Shown here: one piece after another, positions 9,640-19,047 of the stretch
Position numbering within the stretch: the stretch's first letter is position 1
Layout of the letters: each line of letters starts with the position of its first letter
Assembly (NCBI GenBank): GCA_033557465.1
Contig: CM066037.1
Span: 517,692,686 to 517,756,685, forward strand
DNA from: Ichthyophis bannanicus
Lineage: Eukaryota; Chordata; Amphibia; Gymnophiona; Ichthyophiidae
Reading direction: 5' to 3'
DNA length: 64,000 bases
Notes under the pieces: model-generated
What the model was told of the DNA's origin: nothing
The model's input: only the letters and a program-made list of their open reading frames with translations
Databases searched by the model: none
Made by a program: the position numbers and the translations under genes

Positions 9640-9764
9640 CACGCATGAGCATGGGATGCTCCCAAAAGCTTTCTTTTTGGACGCTGGGGAGCATTCCCGC
9701 GCAGGCTCCGTCGGTACCGACGTACCCATATGTGAAGACTCATTCCTGCTTGTTCCTGGAGATA
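9640..9764. repeat. DIRS-A right terminal repeat
   Basis: Inverted copy of the left end (1054-1180 region): it shares the GGCGGGAAGGCAGC, AAAAGCTTTCTTTTTGGACGCTGGG and CGGTACCGACG blocks. It ends in CCTGGAGATA. Read on the minus strand, the element therefore begins TATCTCCAG then GAACAAGC. Confidence 0.8.
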
Positions 9765-10192
9765 AAATATTTTCTCTTATTAGTCTTAAATAGGTTACAC
9801 TGTAGCTTTCTATATTTTGATGGCGTAAACAATCGATCTACATTTACCCATTCCACTCCATTCATTAATTTATAGACCTCTATCATATCTCCCCTCAGCC
9901 GTCTCTTTTCCAGATTGAAAAGCCCTAACCTTCTCTTCATAGAAGTATCCTTCCATCCCCTTTACCATTTTGGTGGCTCTTCTCTGTACCTTTTCTAATA
10001 ACGCTATATCCGTTTTAAGATACGGCGACCAGAATTGCACACAATATTCAAGGTGTGGTCACACCATGGAACAATACAGAGACATTATAATATCCTGTGT
10101 TTTATTCACCATTCCTTCCCTTATGATCCCTAGCATTCTATTTGCTTTCTTGGCCGCCGCTGCACACAGGGCAGAGGGCTTCAACCCAGCCT
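9765..10192 (-). mobile_element. CR1 LINE, 5'-truncated upstream piece of the split copy
   Basis: On the minus strand this reads ALCAAAAKKANRMLGIIREGM, then later [21 protein letters not shown], then the codons before the block [10 protein letters not shown] of the intact CR1 at 20950-21903. It stops at 9765 exactly where DIRS-A begins, and the missing C-terminus is at 723-1017. Its 5' end at 10192 abuts the L1 block RDQAG. It is 5'-truncated, as is normal for CR1 copies. Confidence 0.85.
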
Positions 10193-11765
10193 GATCCCTT
10201 TTCACCAACCTCAGCAGAAACCTTTGCAACCTACAGGCCAAGATTTTTTCTAGTATCTTAGCATCCAAGTTGATCAGTGAAACTGGCTTGTAAGAGCTGC
10301 AAGTCATTGCATTTTCCCCCGGTTTTGGCAATACAGTAATACCCGCCATCTGCATGGACCATGGTAAACCCCCGCCCCCCACCAACACCACCCATTTAAC
10401 ATCTATACCAAGGGCCCCACCAAAATATCCTTGAACACCCTGTAGAACGTTCCTGTCAGCCCATCCAAACTCGGAGCCTTTCCCACCTTTAAAAAACTGA
10501 TCATGTCACACATTCCCCCTCCTTTATTTCCCAGTTTTAAAAAAAAACACCTCTTCCTCCCCCAACCAGGCCAGTGGACAATCCCGCAGGTACTCCTGAC
10601 TTTTAGACACCTCCTCCCCCCACCTTCCACATATATAGCTTAGCAAAGAAATCCCAGAAGACCTCCCACACCTTTTCAGATCCCACCATCTGCATTCCTA
10701 ATACTCTGCACCTGATGTTCCTTAACCCCGCTCCTTCAATCGCATAGCCAACACTCTACTAGCTTGATTGCCCTGTTCAAAATGTAGTTGCTTCACCTTC
10801 TCCAAGTTCTGGGCAATTTCTGCCGCCTTTAGCTGTTCCAATTCTCCTCTAGCCCCCTCCAGCTTTCTCATAATCTCCATTGTCCCCCTACTTTATGCTC
10901 CCTTTCCCACCCAGCAATCAAACCCCTCAGCTCTTCCTCCCATGCTCTCCTCTGTCTCTTTATCCCCTCCGCTATCCCAATCATTCGTACCATAGCCTTC
11001 ATACCATCCCACGCCCCCAGAGATACCCCTACTCCCACATTCAACTGAAAGTGTTCTTCTATAACTTCCCGGATCCTATTCATACACCATTTCTCTTCCA
11101 ATAAGGAGTTATTCAACCTCCAAAACTGAATCCTCCTATCATCCTTACCCAAACACACCTCTATATTCACCAGGCACGGTCAAACCAAGTAATCTCTCCT
11201 ATTTCTGCTTTGATTACCTGATGTTCCAACCCCCCTCCCACTCATAGCATATCCAACCTATTTTAGGAGTTGTGTGGCTTAGAGTAAAAGATATAGTTTT
11301 GTTCACCTCGATGAAGCAGCTGCCACATATACATGTTAAAACCAGATAATCCACCATTCTCACCAACTTCCTACAATGAACCCGTCCTCCTAAAGATGCA
11401 CCCCCATAATTATCCACTCTCGGATTCCTGGTGAGATTAAAATCCCCCCACCCCCTCACACACAATCATGGGCGCCCCCTAAAAGTTCACCAATTTGTCT
11501 CTCATTCGCTCAAAAAACTCTCCTTACCGATCATAAGATGCATAGATACAGGCAATGAGCACCTCAATCCCTCCCATTCCTGTTTGCACAAACAACAATC
11601 TACCTCCTTCATCCTTTACCACCTTCTTCACTTCCACTGCCCTATGCCTTGATACCAAAATACTCACCCCTTCTTTTTTGGGAGCTCTATTGTTGGCTGC
11701 CAGGGACACTTGGATTATAACCCCTGGATACCAGTAGATGCTTTTGCCCACCTGTCAAATGTGTT
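10193..11765 (-). pseudogene. L1/Tx1-like LINE ORF2: endonuclease and RT N-terminal part
   Basis: Minus strand. Around 11751-11524 is the L1 endonuclease middle: VSLAANNRAPKKEGVSILVSR and VEVLIACIY-like blocks. Around 11465-11400 are residues corresponding to GDFNLTRNPRVD, mutated in part. Around 11170-10870 is the linker LIAGWEREHK. At 10391-10194 is ITVLPKPGENAMTCSSYKPVSLIN and ILACRLQRFLLRLVKRDQAG, the RT fingers, after which the CR1 interrupts. Multiple frameshifts make it non-functional. The ORF2 continues at 1-722. Confidence 0.75.
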
Positions 11766-12600
11766 TCTTGTATCAGTAAAAAGCTTGAGGGAGTGGTAGG
11801 AGAAATCAGGGGACACCCCAAGAGAGCCAGACAAGAGGGAAGAAGACAATGATGGGGACTGCGGGACTGGTAGGGAAAAGAAAATGGACAAGTGATCAGA
11901 CCAGGAAAGGGCCAAAGAAGATAACACAGTTGGGGGGTAAGGTAGATAAGGAGAAGACAGGATGAGGTCTAGCATGTGACCAGCCACATGGGTTGGGAAG
12001 AGCATGTGTTGTGTGAAGGAGAGATCCTGGAATAAGGTGCAGAGAACCCGATCCCGGGGGGGAGGGTGGGGGTTGAGGGGTCATTGAAATTAATATTGAA
12101 GTCCCCTAGGAAAGGAGGTGAAGATGACAAAGGGATGCTTCTGATAGGGTAAGGAGAAGGGAGTCCCACAGATCAGGGCAAAGTGTTAGGAGTGCATAAA
12201 GTAAAAGAAAATGGAGGGGGTTGGGGAAAATCGACACAAAGCAGGAGAGCTTCAGGATAAGACGGGAGTGACTTCTGAGACTGGAAAAGAGAAGCAGAGG
12301 AGGCGGCTACCTCACCACTGCTGTGACCCACCAAGATGTGGAGAAGGCCGTGAAGTTGGGTAGAAGGCAGCGATTGAGAAGTGGCTCCTCTTCCTCCCTC
12401 AGCCAAGTCTCTGTAAGGAACAGGGCATCAAGGTGCTGGGATGATAGCAAGTCTTGTATAAGGAGAGCCTTTGAACGGATGGATCTGCAGTACAGAAGAG
12501 CTGCTGAGATAATGAGGCCAAGCAATGGGTCGGATGGAGATGCAGAACACTGTATAGTCAGACAGGTGATGAGATGAGATTAGACCACGGGGAACAGTGG
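11766..12600 (-). pseudogene. Endonuclease fragment of a second LINE (L2-like) inside the L1
   Basis: The minus strand carries an APE endonuclease unlike the L1 one. From 12525 it reads a relic of NARSLxSKA followed by LLIQDLLSSQHLDALFLTETWL (ETW block). At 12169-11969 is LGDFNINFNDP. At 12005-11715 is THVAGHMLDLILSS and LSWSDHLSIFFSLP (SDH block). The proline/serine-rich linkers are typical of L2-like elements. It has frameshifts and no RT. It lies between L1 ORF1 (12601-13160) and L1 ORF2 (10193-11765) in the same orientation, so it replaces or interrupts the L1 inter-ORF and early endonuclease region. Confidence 0.65.
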
Positions 12601-13160
12601 CCTCAAAGGAGTGTATGGTAGGATGCCTGCCCCAAAGGACCTATCCATTGGGCTTCATTATTGTCCACAGCAGCTTGTAGCTCATCCAGTCACTCCTCAT
12701 GCTCAGTCATGCTCCTCCCCAGCTCCACCTCCTCTACTTTCAGCTCCTCCATTTTGCCACTTAATAACTCCTGTGTGGCGCTCACTTCCTCTTTTACCTC
12801 TTGGAATCAGTTCAGGATTTCCTCTTTCAAAATCCACGGCATCACTGCCATTCCAGCAGCTATTTTTGCCCCGTTCTCCTCCTCATCCTCTAGATCAGTC
12901 TCTCGTGGTGCTCTGTCCACCATCTTACCCTCCATGCGGTGCTTCTGCTGAACCCCAGAGAAAGCAAATTCCTGCAGGTTGGCTGTTTTATGTCTTGTCA
13001 TCGCTTTAGCAGCTCGAGTGCACTCCGGATCACTTCACCTGCCCTCCGGTACTATCAGTGCAGTGAAAAGCCCTCAGGGAAGATAGAAGAGACACCAAAT
13101 AGTGGATTCACGGCCAGAGCTCTGAGCTCAAGCCACCATCAGGTAGGATGTCAATGACAG
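12601..13160 (-). pseudogene. L1/Tx1-like LINE ORF1 N-terminal part and 5' leader
   Basis: From the ATG at 13001 the minus strand encodes MTRHKTANLQEFAFSGVQQK, then DEEENGAKIAAGMAV, then a heptad-rich Glu/Leu segment (EILNxFQEVKEEVSATQELL and MEELKVEEVELGRSM) with stops. A short, charged N-terminus followed by a coiled coil fits an L1 ORF1 RNA-binding protein. It breaks off near 12655. Bases 13010-13160 look like 5' leader. No RRM-like or C-terminal domain remains. Confidence 0.5.
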
Positions 13161-13324
13161 AATTATTTAAAATTATGAGTGAGGTAGATCCATTAAATAG
13201 GGGATATTATTATTTAACCCTTTAAACCACACTAACACAAGAGAACATTAAATGAAATGAACAACTGGCAAGCTGAAAACAAGTCATAGAAATATGTTTT
13301 CAAGCAGTGAATAATTATGCTTGG
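13161..13324. other. AT-rich spacer
   Basis: Short AT-rich sequence between the L1 5' end and the CR1 tail. I see no gene or repeat signature. Confidence 0.4.
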
Positions 13325-13600
13325 TATTTGTTGCTGGAGGATGTGGTCAAGGCAATTAAGATAACAATGTTCAAAAGAGGTTTGAACAAGCTCCTGGAGG
13401 AACTGTCCATAAAAAAGGATTATCTAGGTACATTTTAGAAAGCTACTGCTTGTCCCTGGAAAGGAGGTATGAGAAAAAGAGATACATTTTGGGATCTATC
13501 AGGTACCCGTGCCCGCGACTGGTCATTCTCAAACAAAGGATGCTGGGCTTGATGCACTTTGATTGGACTTAGCATGGCTTCCTTATGTTCTTATGACACA
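13325..13600 (+). mobile_element. 5'-truncated CR1 LINE 3' end
   Basis: On the plus strand codons for LLEDVVKAIKITMFKRGLNK and LLEELSI are followed by the CR1 3' UTR with GGGCTTGATGCACTTTGATT and CTTATGTTCTTATGA. The same module is seen at 21800-22072. It is a short 3' remnant, and its 3' end is intact. Confidence 0.8.
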
Positions 13601-14378
13601 AAGGAAGAAACAAAAAACTTATGAGGGGCATTCAGAGGCAACAGTCAGGGGGAATAAACCAGCTGGCCATCACCACTTAAAATAATGCTCACATATTCAG
13701 TGCTGGGGCCATATCCGGTCAGCGATATTCAGCTGCTGGCTGGATAGCTAAACAGGCTAAAGGCAGCCAGCTTAGTATTGGCTTAACGTTACTCAGTTAG
13801 TCCCTCAATATCACCACTGACCATGGATGCCACCCCCACTCTGCCCTGACGTAAAGCAGTTAGTGTCAGGGCATTCAGATGACTTCAGAAGCGATATTCA
13901 GCACAAACCGGGTATGTGCTGCTGAATATCCTGTTTAGCAGGATTAGCAAACCATCTTAATCCCTTTGAAAATGCTTTCCCTTAGTACATAAGCCCCTAA
14001 GAGACTGCATGAATTAGCAATCCTAATTTTTTGATGGAGGAAAAAGGGTTTTTTTTGTTTTTTTTTAACTATCCCATACTTTGGTGTAATTATTAAGCAA
14101 AACACTGTGTAAATGCTAACTAAATTAACAATACAGTATAGTAGAAAATGACTGACTTAAGTTATCGACGTGAAAGCAGACCAGTCTCAGATCTACAGAG
14201 AGTTTCAGTTCCCCATCAGAAAAGTGTGCTCTATTTTACTTTTTTTCTTTTTAAAAAAGATTTTTCTTTTAGCAAGGTAATTTTGTAAATGCTGGTAGGC
14301 CTTGTGCTATATAACAAGGACCCATGCTTGTCATTTTAAGCTTGGAGAAGGCAATTTTCAAAGTCATTTTCACAAGTA
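13601..14378. other. Non-coding stretch with an unrecognised old repeat (13620-13970)
   Basis: No coding frame or RNA gene is evident. Bases 13620-13970 have the feel of an old non-autonomous repeat: the phrase GCGATATTCAGC recurs in variants at about 13720 and 13890, and the block ends in a TTTGAAAATG-like end at 13970. I could not identify ends, target duplication or family. The remainder (13980-14378) is AT-rich with poly-T at 14049-14066 and shows nothing I recognise. Confidence 0.35.
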
Positions 14379-14870
14379 AAAGGTGACATTTTACTTACCA
14401 GATAAAGTCCTTTCCTTGAGTCCTGCTAGATCAGTCGAGACAAGTGGGTTCTGTTTACCTACCAGCAGAATGGTGGAGACAAAGAACCAATGAAATGCCC
14501 AGATTTCAATGACATAACTCCCATGCCTCTATTTGCCTCATCCACCAGAGGTCTCTTTAATATCTGTCCCAAAGCATATGAGAGAACATAGCAAGCTTCA
14601 CACAACCTCTATCGTGGGCAATGAGTAACGAAATAGTAGAGAACTATTTGTACAGGAAAGCCCAAACAGAAGTCAGTCAGTACAAGATACAAAGCATGGC
14701 AGACCCCAAGAGTACCTCTGCAGAAGAACAAAGCCAACAGTTCCAGCTGGGGACAGGCCCTGGAATAGTCTAGCAGGACTCAAGGAAATGACATTAATTG
14801 GTAAGTAAAATGTCACCTTTCATATCGTCCTGCTAGACCAATCCAGACAAGTGGGATGTACCAAAGCTAT
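14379..14870. repeat. DIRS-C1 left terminal repeat and internal complementary region
   Basis: The terminal block at 14379-14425 recurs inverted at 14774-14818. It is followed directly by an inverted copy of the right end (CATATCGTCCTGCTAGACC from 14821). The minus strand of the terminus and the plus strand of the internal copy both contain TGGTAAGT. Confidence 0.75.
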
Positions 14871-15567
14871 GCCTCCACTGGACGGGAAGAAGACACAGAA
14901 GCTTGCAAATCCTTAGGGCCAAAGGCCATGTTCACCCGAGCATGGACATCCAAATAGTAATGCTTGACAAAAGTGGAAAGTGATGCCCATGATGCCACCT
15001 GACAAATATTTGCAGGGGCTACCGAGTTCCACTCCGCCCATGAGGACACTTGCGCTCGGGTAGAATGGGCATGCAAACCCTCCGGAACCAGCCAGTTCCA
15101 CAAACGATACGCTGAGGCAATGGCCTTCTTAATCCAGCACCCCAAAGTAGACTTACCCACTGCGTCATCCTTGTGCAGACCAGCAAACAGCACAAGACAG
15201 TCTGACTTATGAAAACGATTCATAACCTCCAAGTACTGGAGAAGCAGCCTCCGGACATCTACAAGGCAAAGATCTCCCCCGACACTGCTCCTTAGAGAAA
15301 GAGGGCAGGCAGACCACCTGGTTCACATGAAAAAGACAGATAAGGATCTCAGCAAGACAGAGCCTGCAGCTTAGAAATCCGCCTTGCAGAACAAATCGCG
15401 ACCAAGAAAACAGTCTTGAGCATCAAATCCTTAAAAGTAGGTTGCTTCAATGGTTCAAAGGGCTTAGACATCAGGGCCCTGAGCACCAGATCCAGATCCA
15501 GATCCAGATCCCTGGAAGGGACCACAAATCGGAGGGGAGGACACAGACACCGAACCTCGTGAAGAAA
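14867..15567 (-). pseudogene. DIRS-C1 tyrosine recombinase, C-terminal part
   Basis: The minus frame 15232-14867 encodes the catalytic C-terminus of a DIRS YR. It has the box HAHSTRAQVSSWAE (HxxR, catalytic His and Arg) and then ANICQVASWASLSTFVKHYY with the nucleophile Tyr. Upstream, 15233-15567 continues the recombinase with frameshifts until DIRS-B interrupts; the sequence resumes at 22463. DIRS recombinases are thought to insert a circular cDNA by site-specific-type strand exchange. The catalytic residues visible here are all present. Confidence 0.75.
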
Positions 15568-15910
15568 GAGTGGTTACTCACCTGTAACAGGTGTTCTCCA
15601 GGAGCAGCAGGAATCAGTCCTCACATATGGGTGCCGACGGAGCCCCCATGTGGAGCATTTCCCCAGCTTTCAAAGAAAGTCTTTGGGAATGCAGCGAGCA
15701 TGCGCGGTCCCCTTCCCGCCCAAGGGTGCCATCTTGCTCAGTCTGATGACATAGCTAAAAGACAGCAAAAAAACAAAATGAATTATATGACTGCAACTCC
15801 CGGGGAGGAGGGAGGGTCATGAGGACTGATTCCTGATGCTCCTGGAGAACACCTGCTACAGGTGAGTAACTACTCTTTCTCCAGGACCAAGCAGGAAGTC
15901 AGTCCTCACA
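15568..15910. repeat. DIRS-B left terminal repeat and internal complementary region
   Basis: Bases 15568-15620 recur inverted at about 15821-15875. The next bases (15876-15910, TTTCTCCAGGACCAAGCAGG) are an inverted copy of the right end at 22462. CAG followed by GTGAGT occurs on the minus strand of the terminus and on the plus strand at 15859-15867. Confidence 0.82.
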
Positions 15911-16052
15911 TATGGGACTCCCCAGCTTCAGGCTACCGGGAACCCAAGCTGAACAATGAGCTCCCTCTAGAGCCCCAGCATGCGTGAAAGAATCTTCTCT
16001 GAGAACGCCCCTGTACAGTAGCCCAACACAAGGGCCGGAGGGTACGAGTTGC

Positions 16053-17020
16053 CTATACCTCAAAAAGATTACGGAGTACTGCCTGTCCGAAAGCACTGTC
16101 CCTGCGGGACTCCCTCTCGAGGCAGTAGTGGGCCGGAAAAGTCTGGCTTGAAGACCAAGTAGCAGCCCGGCAGATGTCTGCCAACAGAACAGAGTGGAGA
16201 TGAGCTACTGACGCAGCTTTGGCCCTGACACGGTGGGCCATGACTCGACCCTGCAAGGAGAGGCCGGCTGCCCTGTACGCCCAGGCAATACAGTCTGCCA
16301 CCCAGATGGACAAGGTACGCTTGGAGACAGGTAACCCCAGCTTATTAGGGTCAAAAGATACGAAGAGCTGAACAGCCCTTCAGTGTCCCTGCGTACGGTC
16401 AAGGTAAAAGGACAACGCTCTCCTACAGTCCAGGGCATGCAAGACCATTTCAGCCCGGCTGGCATGCGGCCTGGGAAAGAAAGTCGGAAGAACCACCTCC
16501 TGATTGAGATGGAAGGAGGAGACAACCTTTGGAAGGAACTTTGGGTGAGTCTGTAAGACCACCCTGTTCCTATAGAACCTTATTTATGGTGGCTCTGAGA
16601 CCAGAGCTTGTAGCTCACTGACTCGCCTGGCTGAGGTAAGAGCTACCAAAAACAACGCCTTCCAGGAAAGAAAGCGTAAAGGACAAGTAGCCAGAGGCTC
16701 AAATGGTGGGCAAGTAAGTTGTTGCAAGACCACATTCAAATCCCACTCAGGTGCAGGTGGACAAATCGGAGGCTTGAGCAAAAGGAGGCCTCTGAGGAAG
16801 CGGGTCACTAAAGGGTGGCCTGACAGACTGACCTTCCACCGGTGAGTGGTGCGCTGACAGAGCACTGAGGTGGACCCGAACAGAGTTGGATTTAAGGCCC
16901 AGGTTGGACAGGTGAAGCAAATATTGCAGCACCATTGGCACCAGGCATGAAAAAGGATCCTCCTTGTGCTGAGCACACCAGGTGGAGAACCTACACCACT
17001 TGAGGGCATAAGATTTTCAA
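16053..17020 (-). pseudogene. DIRS-B tyrosine recombinase
   Basis: The minus strand encodes the DIRS YR in several frames broken by indels. The block at 17009-16584 reads HPLVTRFLRGLLLLKPPICP and FLSWKALFLVALTSARRVSEL: the last is the recombinase core block that includes the first catalytic Arg (SARRVSEL). The block at 16562-16380 reads KFLPKVVSSFHLNQEVVLPTF. The block at 16313-16053 reads VMAHRVRAKAASVAHLHS (HxxR) and ICRAATWSSSQTFPAHYCL (Tyr). The layout equals DIRS-A2 (29200-28381). At least two frameshifts disable it. Confidence 0.78.
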
Positions 17021-17087
17021 GTGGAGTGCCTCCTAGAGGCCAAGACCACCTCCTCCACTTCCCTAGGTAGCAGTAAGGGAGCTAGAA

Positions 17088-17999
17088 CTACCCTTTCAGC
17101 ATCCAGGCCATCAAATTGAGGGACTGGAGGTTGGGGTGCAAGAGAGATCCCTGATCCTGAGATAGGAGATCGGGTTGCACCACCAGAGGGAGTGGAGTGT
17201 CCACAGCCAACTGCAGAAGGAGTGGAAACCACGGTTGCCTCTGCCATCTGGGGGTCACCAGGATCACCGAGGCCTTATCCCGAAGCACCTTGAAAAGGGT
17301 CCAGGCCACTAGAGCCATGGGAGGAAATGCATACAGTAGGCTCGTAGACCAAGAGATTAGAAACGCATCTGCTGCTATTCTCAGAGGATGCGGTTGTCTG
17401 GAGCAGAACCTGGGTAGTTGACGGTTGAGCGGACTGGCAAAGAGATCGATGGTTGGAAGACCCCACCTGAGGAAGATCCGCTGGACCACCAGAGGATTCA
17501 ACTGCCATTCGTGTGGCTGCAGAATCCTGCTCAACCTGTCTGCCAGGTAATTCTCTTGGCCGGGCAGATAAACTGCCTTGAGGAGCATGCCCTATTTGAC
17601 TGCCCATGAGCACAGGGCCTGAGCCTCCTGACACAGAAATCGGGACCCTGCGCCTCCTTGTTTGTTCACGTAGAACATGGCAACAGACTGGTGAGAGAGG
17701 GCATGAGAGAAAGTTTGGAGAGCCAAACAGATAGCTCTCAGCTCCAAGAGGTTGATCTGCTGTGCAGCCTCCCAAGGGGACCAGAGGCCTTGGGTGCATG
17801 CCCCCTGGCAATGTGCACCCCAACCCTGAAGAGAAGCATCTGTTTTCAGCACATGTGTTTGTGGCGGTGACTGAAAAGGCACTCCTTGCACTAGATTCGG
17901 GAGATGCAGCCACCATTTCACGGAGGCCGCCAGTCGTTTGGACACCCTTACTTTGTCTCCCAAGTGTCCTGTGGCTTGCAGCCACTGAGTTCTGAGGCC
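17088..17999 (-). pseudogene. DIRS-B RNase H and linker
   Basis: The minus frame at 17963-17592 reads LKTDASLQGWGAHCQG (first catalytic Asp, TDAS), INLLELRAICLALQTF (Glu) and VAMFYVNKQGG. In DIRS-A2 this last block is HTDNQVAMFYVNKQGG; here the TDN Asp is replaced (HQSVAMFYV), so a catalytic residue appears lost. The frame at 17588-17088 reads AVYLPGQENYLADRLSR, then IDLFASPLNRQLPRFCSR and LLYAFPPMALV, the conserved DIRS linker. One frame break lies near 17590. Confidence 0.78.
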
Positions 18000-19047
18000 C
18001 TACTGAGCAGGCCGCATGTGCAGACGGGCATTTGGAGTAACATGGACCGTGGATGCCATGTGGCCTAATAGTCTCAGGAATTGCCTGGCGGAAACCAGAG
18101 AATTGCTGTGGAACTGTCTGGCCAAGTCCATCAGTCTGTGGGCCCTGTCTACAGGCAGATAAGCCTTTGCCTGAAGGGTATCCAGCCTTGCTCCTATGAA
18201 CTCTGTGTTCTGTGAGGGGTGCAAAGTGGACTTTGCAAAGTTTATGACAAACCCCAGATGCTGTAGAAGGGAGACAGTGAGGAGGGTGGCCTGTCTGGTT
18301 TCCTGTGGAGACTGACCCCTGATGAGACAGTCGTCCAGGTATGGAAAGACAAATATGCCCTGGACTCTGAGATAGGCCGCTATCACTGCCAGGCATTTGG
18401 TGAAAACCCTGGGTGCGGAGGTTAGGCCAAATGGAAGTACTCTGCACTGAAAATGATTTCCTCCCACTACAAATCTGAGATATTGTCTGTGGTCTGGATG
18501 AATGAGGATGTGAGTATAAGCATCCTTTAGGTCTAAGGAGCATAGCCAATCTCCCTGCTGGAGGTAGGGCAGCAGTATTCCAAGGGTAAGCATCTTGAAC
18601 TTTTCCCTCACCAGGACCTTGTTGAGATTTCTCAAGTCAAGGATGGGCGAGAGGCCTCCTGCCCTTTTTGGTACTAGAAAGTACCTGGAATAGAAGCCTT
18701 GTCCCCCTCAGGTGGTGGGGCACCGGTTCCACCGTCTGCTCCTGTAGAAGACTTGTCAACTCCTGAAGGAGTAAGTTCCTGTGTAGAGAGAGTCTTAGAG
18801 GCTCCCCTGGAAAGTAGGAGGGGGGTAACTGGTTGAAGTGGAGCAAATAGCACTTCTGGACTATGCTGAGCACCCAAGTATCCCGCGTTATGGCTGACCA
18901 CCTGTGGGCGTACAGGGTCAGCCGGCCTCCTGTGCTGAGAGGGGACAGCTGAGGAGGAGAGGCTATGCCACTGGAGTCAAAACCCCGCTCCCTGCTGTGC
19001 AGGAGCCGGAGCTGGTGGCTTGGGGGATTTCTGCCTACGGGGCCCAT
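18000..19047 (-). pseudogene. DIRS-B reverse transcriptase
   Basis: The N-terminal part (19047-18637) contains RWSAITRDTWVLSIVQKCYLL, the DIRS RT entry block. The palm (18635-18000) reads DWLCSLDLKDAYTHILIHP (first catalytic Asp), YLRFVVGGNHFQCRVLPFGL, SAPRVFTKCLAVIAAYLR, and then FPYLDDCLIRG, an intact YxDD active site. It continues GFVINFAKSTLHPSQ and ends FLRLLGHMAST. The palm is open for 211 codons. A frameshift separates the N-terminal part. This is the only DIRS copy here with two Asp residues in the YxDD box. Confidence 0.82.

Larger units (their letters stand above)
1018..9764 (-). mobile_element. DIRS-A, tyrosine-recombinase retrotransposon, split by an L2 LINE
   Basis: A DIRS-type element in minus orientation: 5' end at 9764 (gag side), 3' end at 1018. 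The left terminal repeat (about 1018-1150) and right terminal repeat (about 9640-9764) are inverted copies sharing GTACCGACGGAGCCTGCGCG and CCCAGCGTCC-like blocks. An internal complementary region sits at 1297-1400. Gag-like sequence lies at 3765-5269 and continues at 9036-9385 beyond the L2 insert; heavily decayed RT/RNase H/YR sequence lies at 1500-3760. The ends are fixed by the host sequence: a CR1 is interrupted exactly here (723-1017 and 9765-10192). It is the same family as DIRS-A2 (27720-33503), which I used as the alignment guide. No coding region is intact, so it is dead. Confidence 0.88.
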
